Assembly (NCBI GenBank): GCA_029964075.1
Contig: CM057141.1
Span: 6,324,001 to 6,388,000, forward strand
DNA: 64,000 nucleotides
Direction: 5' to 3'
Source of the DNA: Patiria pectinifera
Lineage: Eukaryota; Echinodermata; Asteroidea; Valvatida; Asterinidae
Of this stretch, positions 63,869 to 64,000 are shown in pieces. The notes beneath the pieces were generated by a model that saw nothing but the letters and a program-made list of their open reading frames with translations, did no database searches and was not told the origin of the DNA. Each line of letters begins with the position of its first letter. Positions within the stretch are counted from its first letter, which is position 1. The position numbers were made by a program, and so were the translations under genes.

Positions 63869-63938
63869 GTTTAATATGAACATGGACGATGATGGTATTT
63901 TACGAATTTCTGTTCATTCGATGTTTGTTATTTCGTCC

Positions 63939-63946
63939 CGACGTCA
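63939..63946 (-). promoter_or_regulatory. CRE-like site upstream of exon 1
   Basis: TGACGTCG on the minus strand, ~70 bases upstream of the chosen start codon. It differs in one base from the CREB/ATF consensus. No TATA box is evident in the ~130 bases available. Function is conjecture. Confidence 0.2.
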
Positions 63947-64000
63947 CATTTCCGAGAAGAGAGTCCGATGATGAGAAATGTAGGGATTTTCCCCCTTCGT

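Overview
The window is animal nuclear DNA. It has spliced genes with large introns, scavenger-receptor (SRCR) exons and a dense load of eukaryotic transposons (Ty3/Gypsy, BEL/Pao, DIRS, a CR1-like LINE and many terminal-inverted-repeat DNA elements). The style of the SRCR domains and the transposon mix suggest a marine invertebrate, most likely a deuterostome such as a lancelet, echinoderm or hemichordate. That placement is inference; nothing here fixes the species.

One gene organises the window. On the minus strand, from 63,868 down to 6,896, I can assemble 14 coding exons whose splice sites and phases all agree. The order is: a signal-peptide exon; three alternating pairs of SRCR exons (types A and B); two closely related SRCR exons (C, D); a further one (E); a last SRCR domain split over two exons (F1, F2); a transmembrane exon; and a cytoplasmic-tail exon with a PPPPY motif. 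The joined reading frame is 3,693 nt (1,230 residues): a type I membrane receptor with ten SRCR domains. Further exons inside the large first intron cannot be excluded.

Region by region: 1-6.4 kb holds duplicated repeats and palindromes; 6.9-10.4 kb has the tail, transmembrane and F exons; 10.8-15 kb is an intron with a hAT-like element nested inside a TTAA-flanked element; 15-20 kb has E, D and C, where D and C are a duplicated unit and one copy carries a Harbinger-like insertion; 20-28 kb has B3, A3 and B2 with long foldback elements; 28.6-39.5 kb has A2 and B1 separated by a TIR element that hosts a Gypsy element, plus a 1.27-kb tandem duplication; 40.5-45.6 kb is a DIRS element; 45.7-46 kb is exon A1; 46.9-55.3 kb is a BEL/Pao remnant broken by at least four later insertions, one of which hosts a nearly intact Gypsy element; 55.7-63.8 kb has a CR1-like tail, a 3-copy 575-bp tandem repeat, a second hAT-like element carrying a glutaminase-like exon fragment, and a long inverted minisatellite; the signal-peptide exon is near the right edge.

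Because the SRCR exons were duplicated together with their introns, paralogous introns often preserve the empty target site of a transposon. This gives precise insertion boundaries and target duplications for the DIRS, hAT-like, Harbinger-like and TIR elements.
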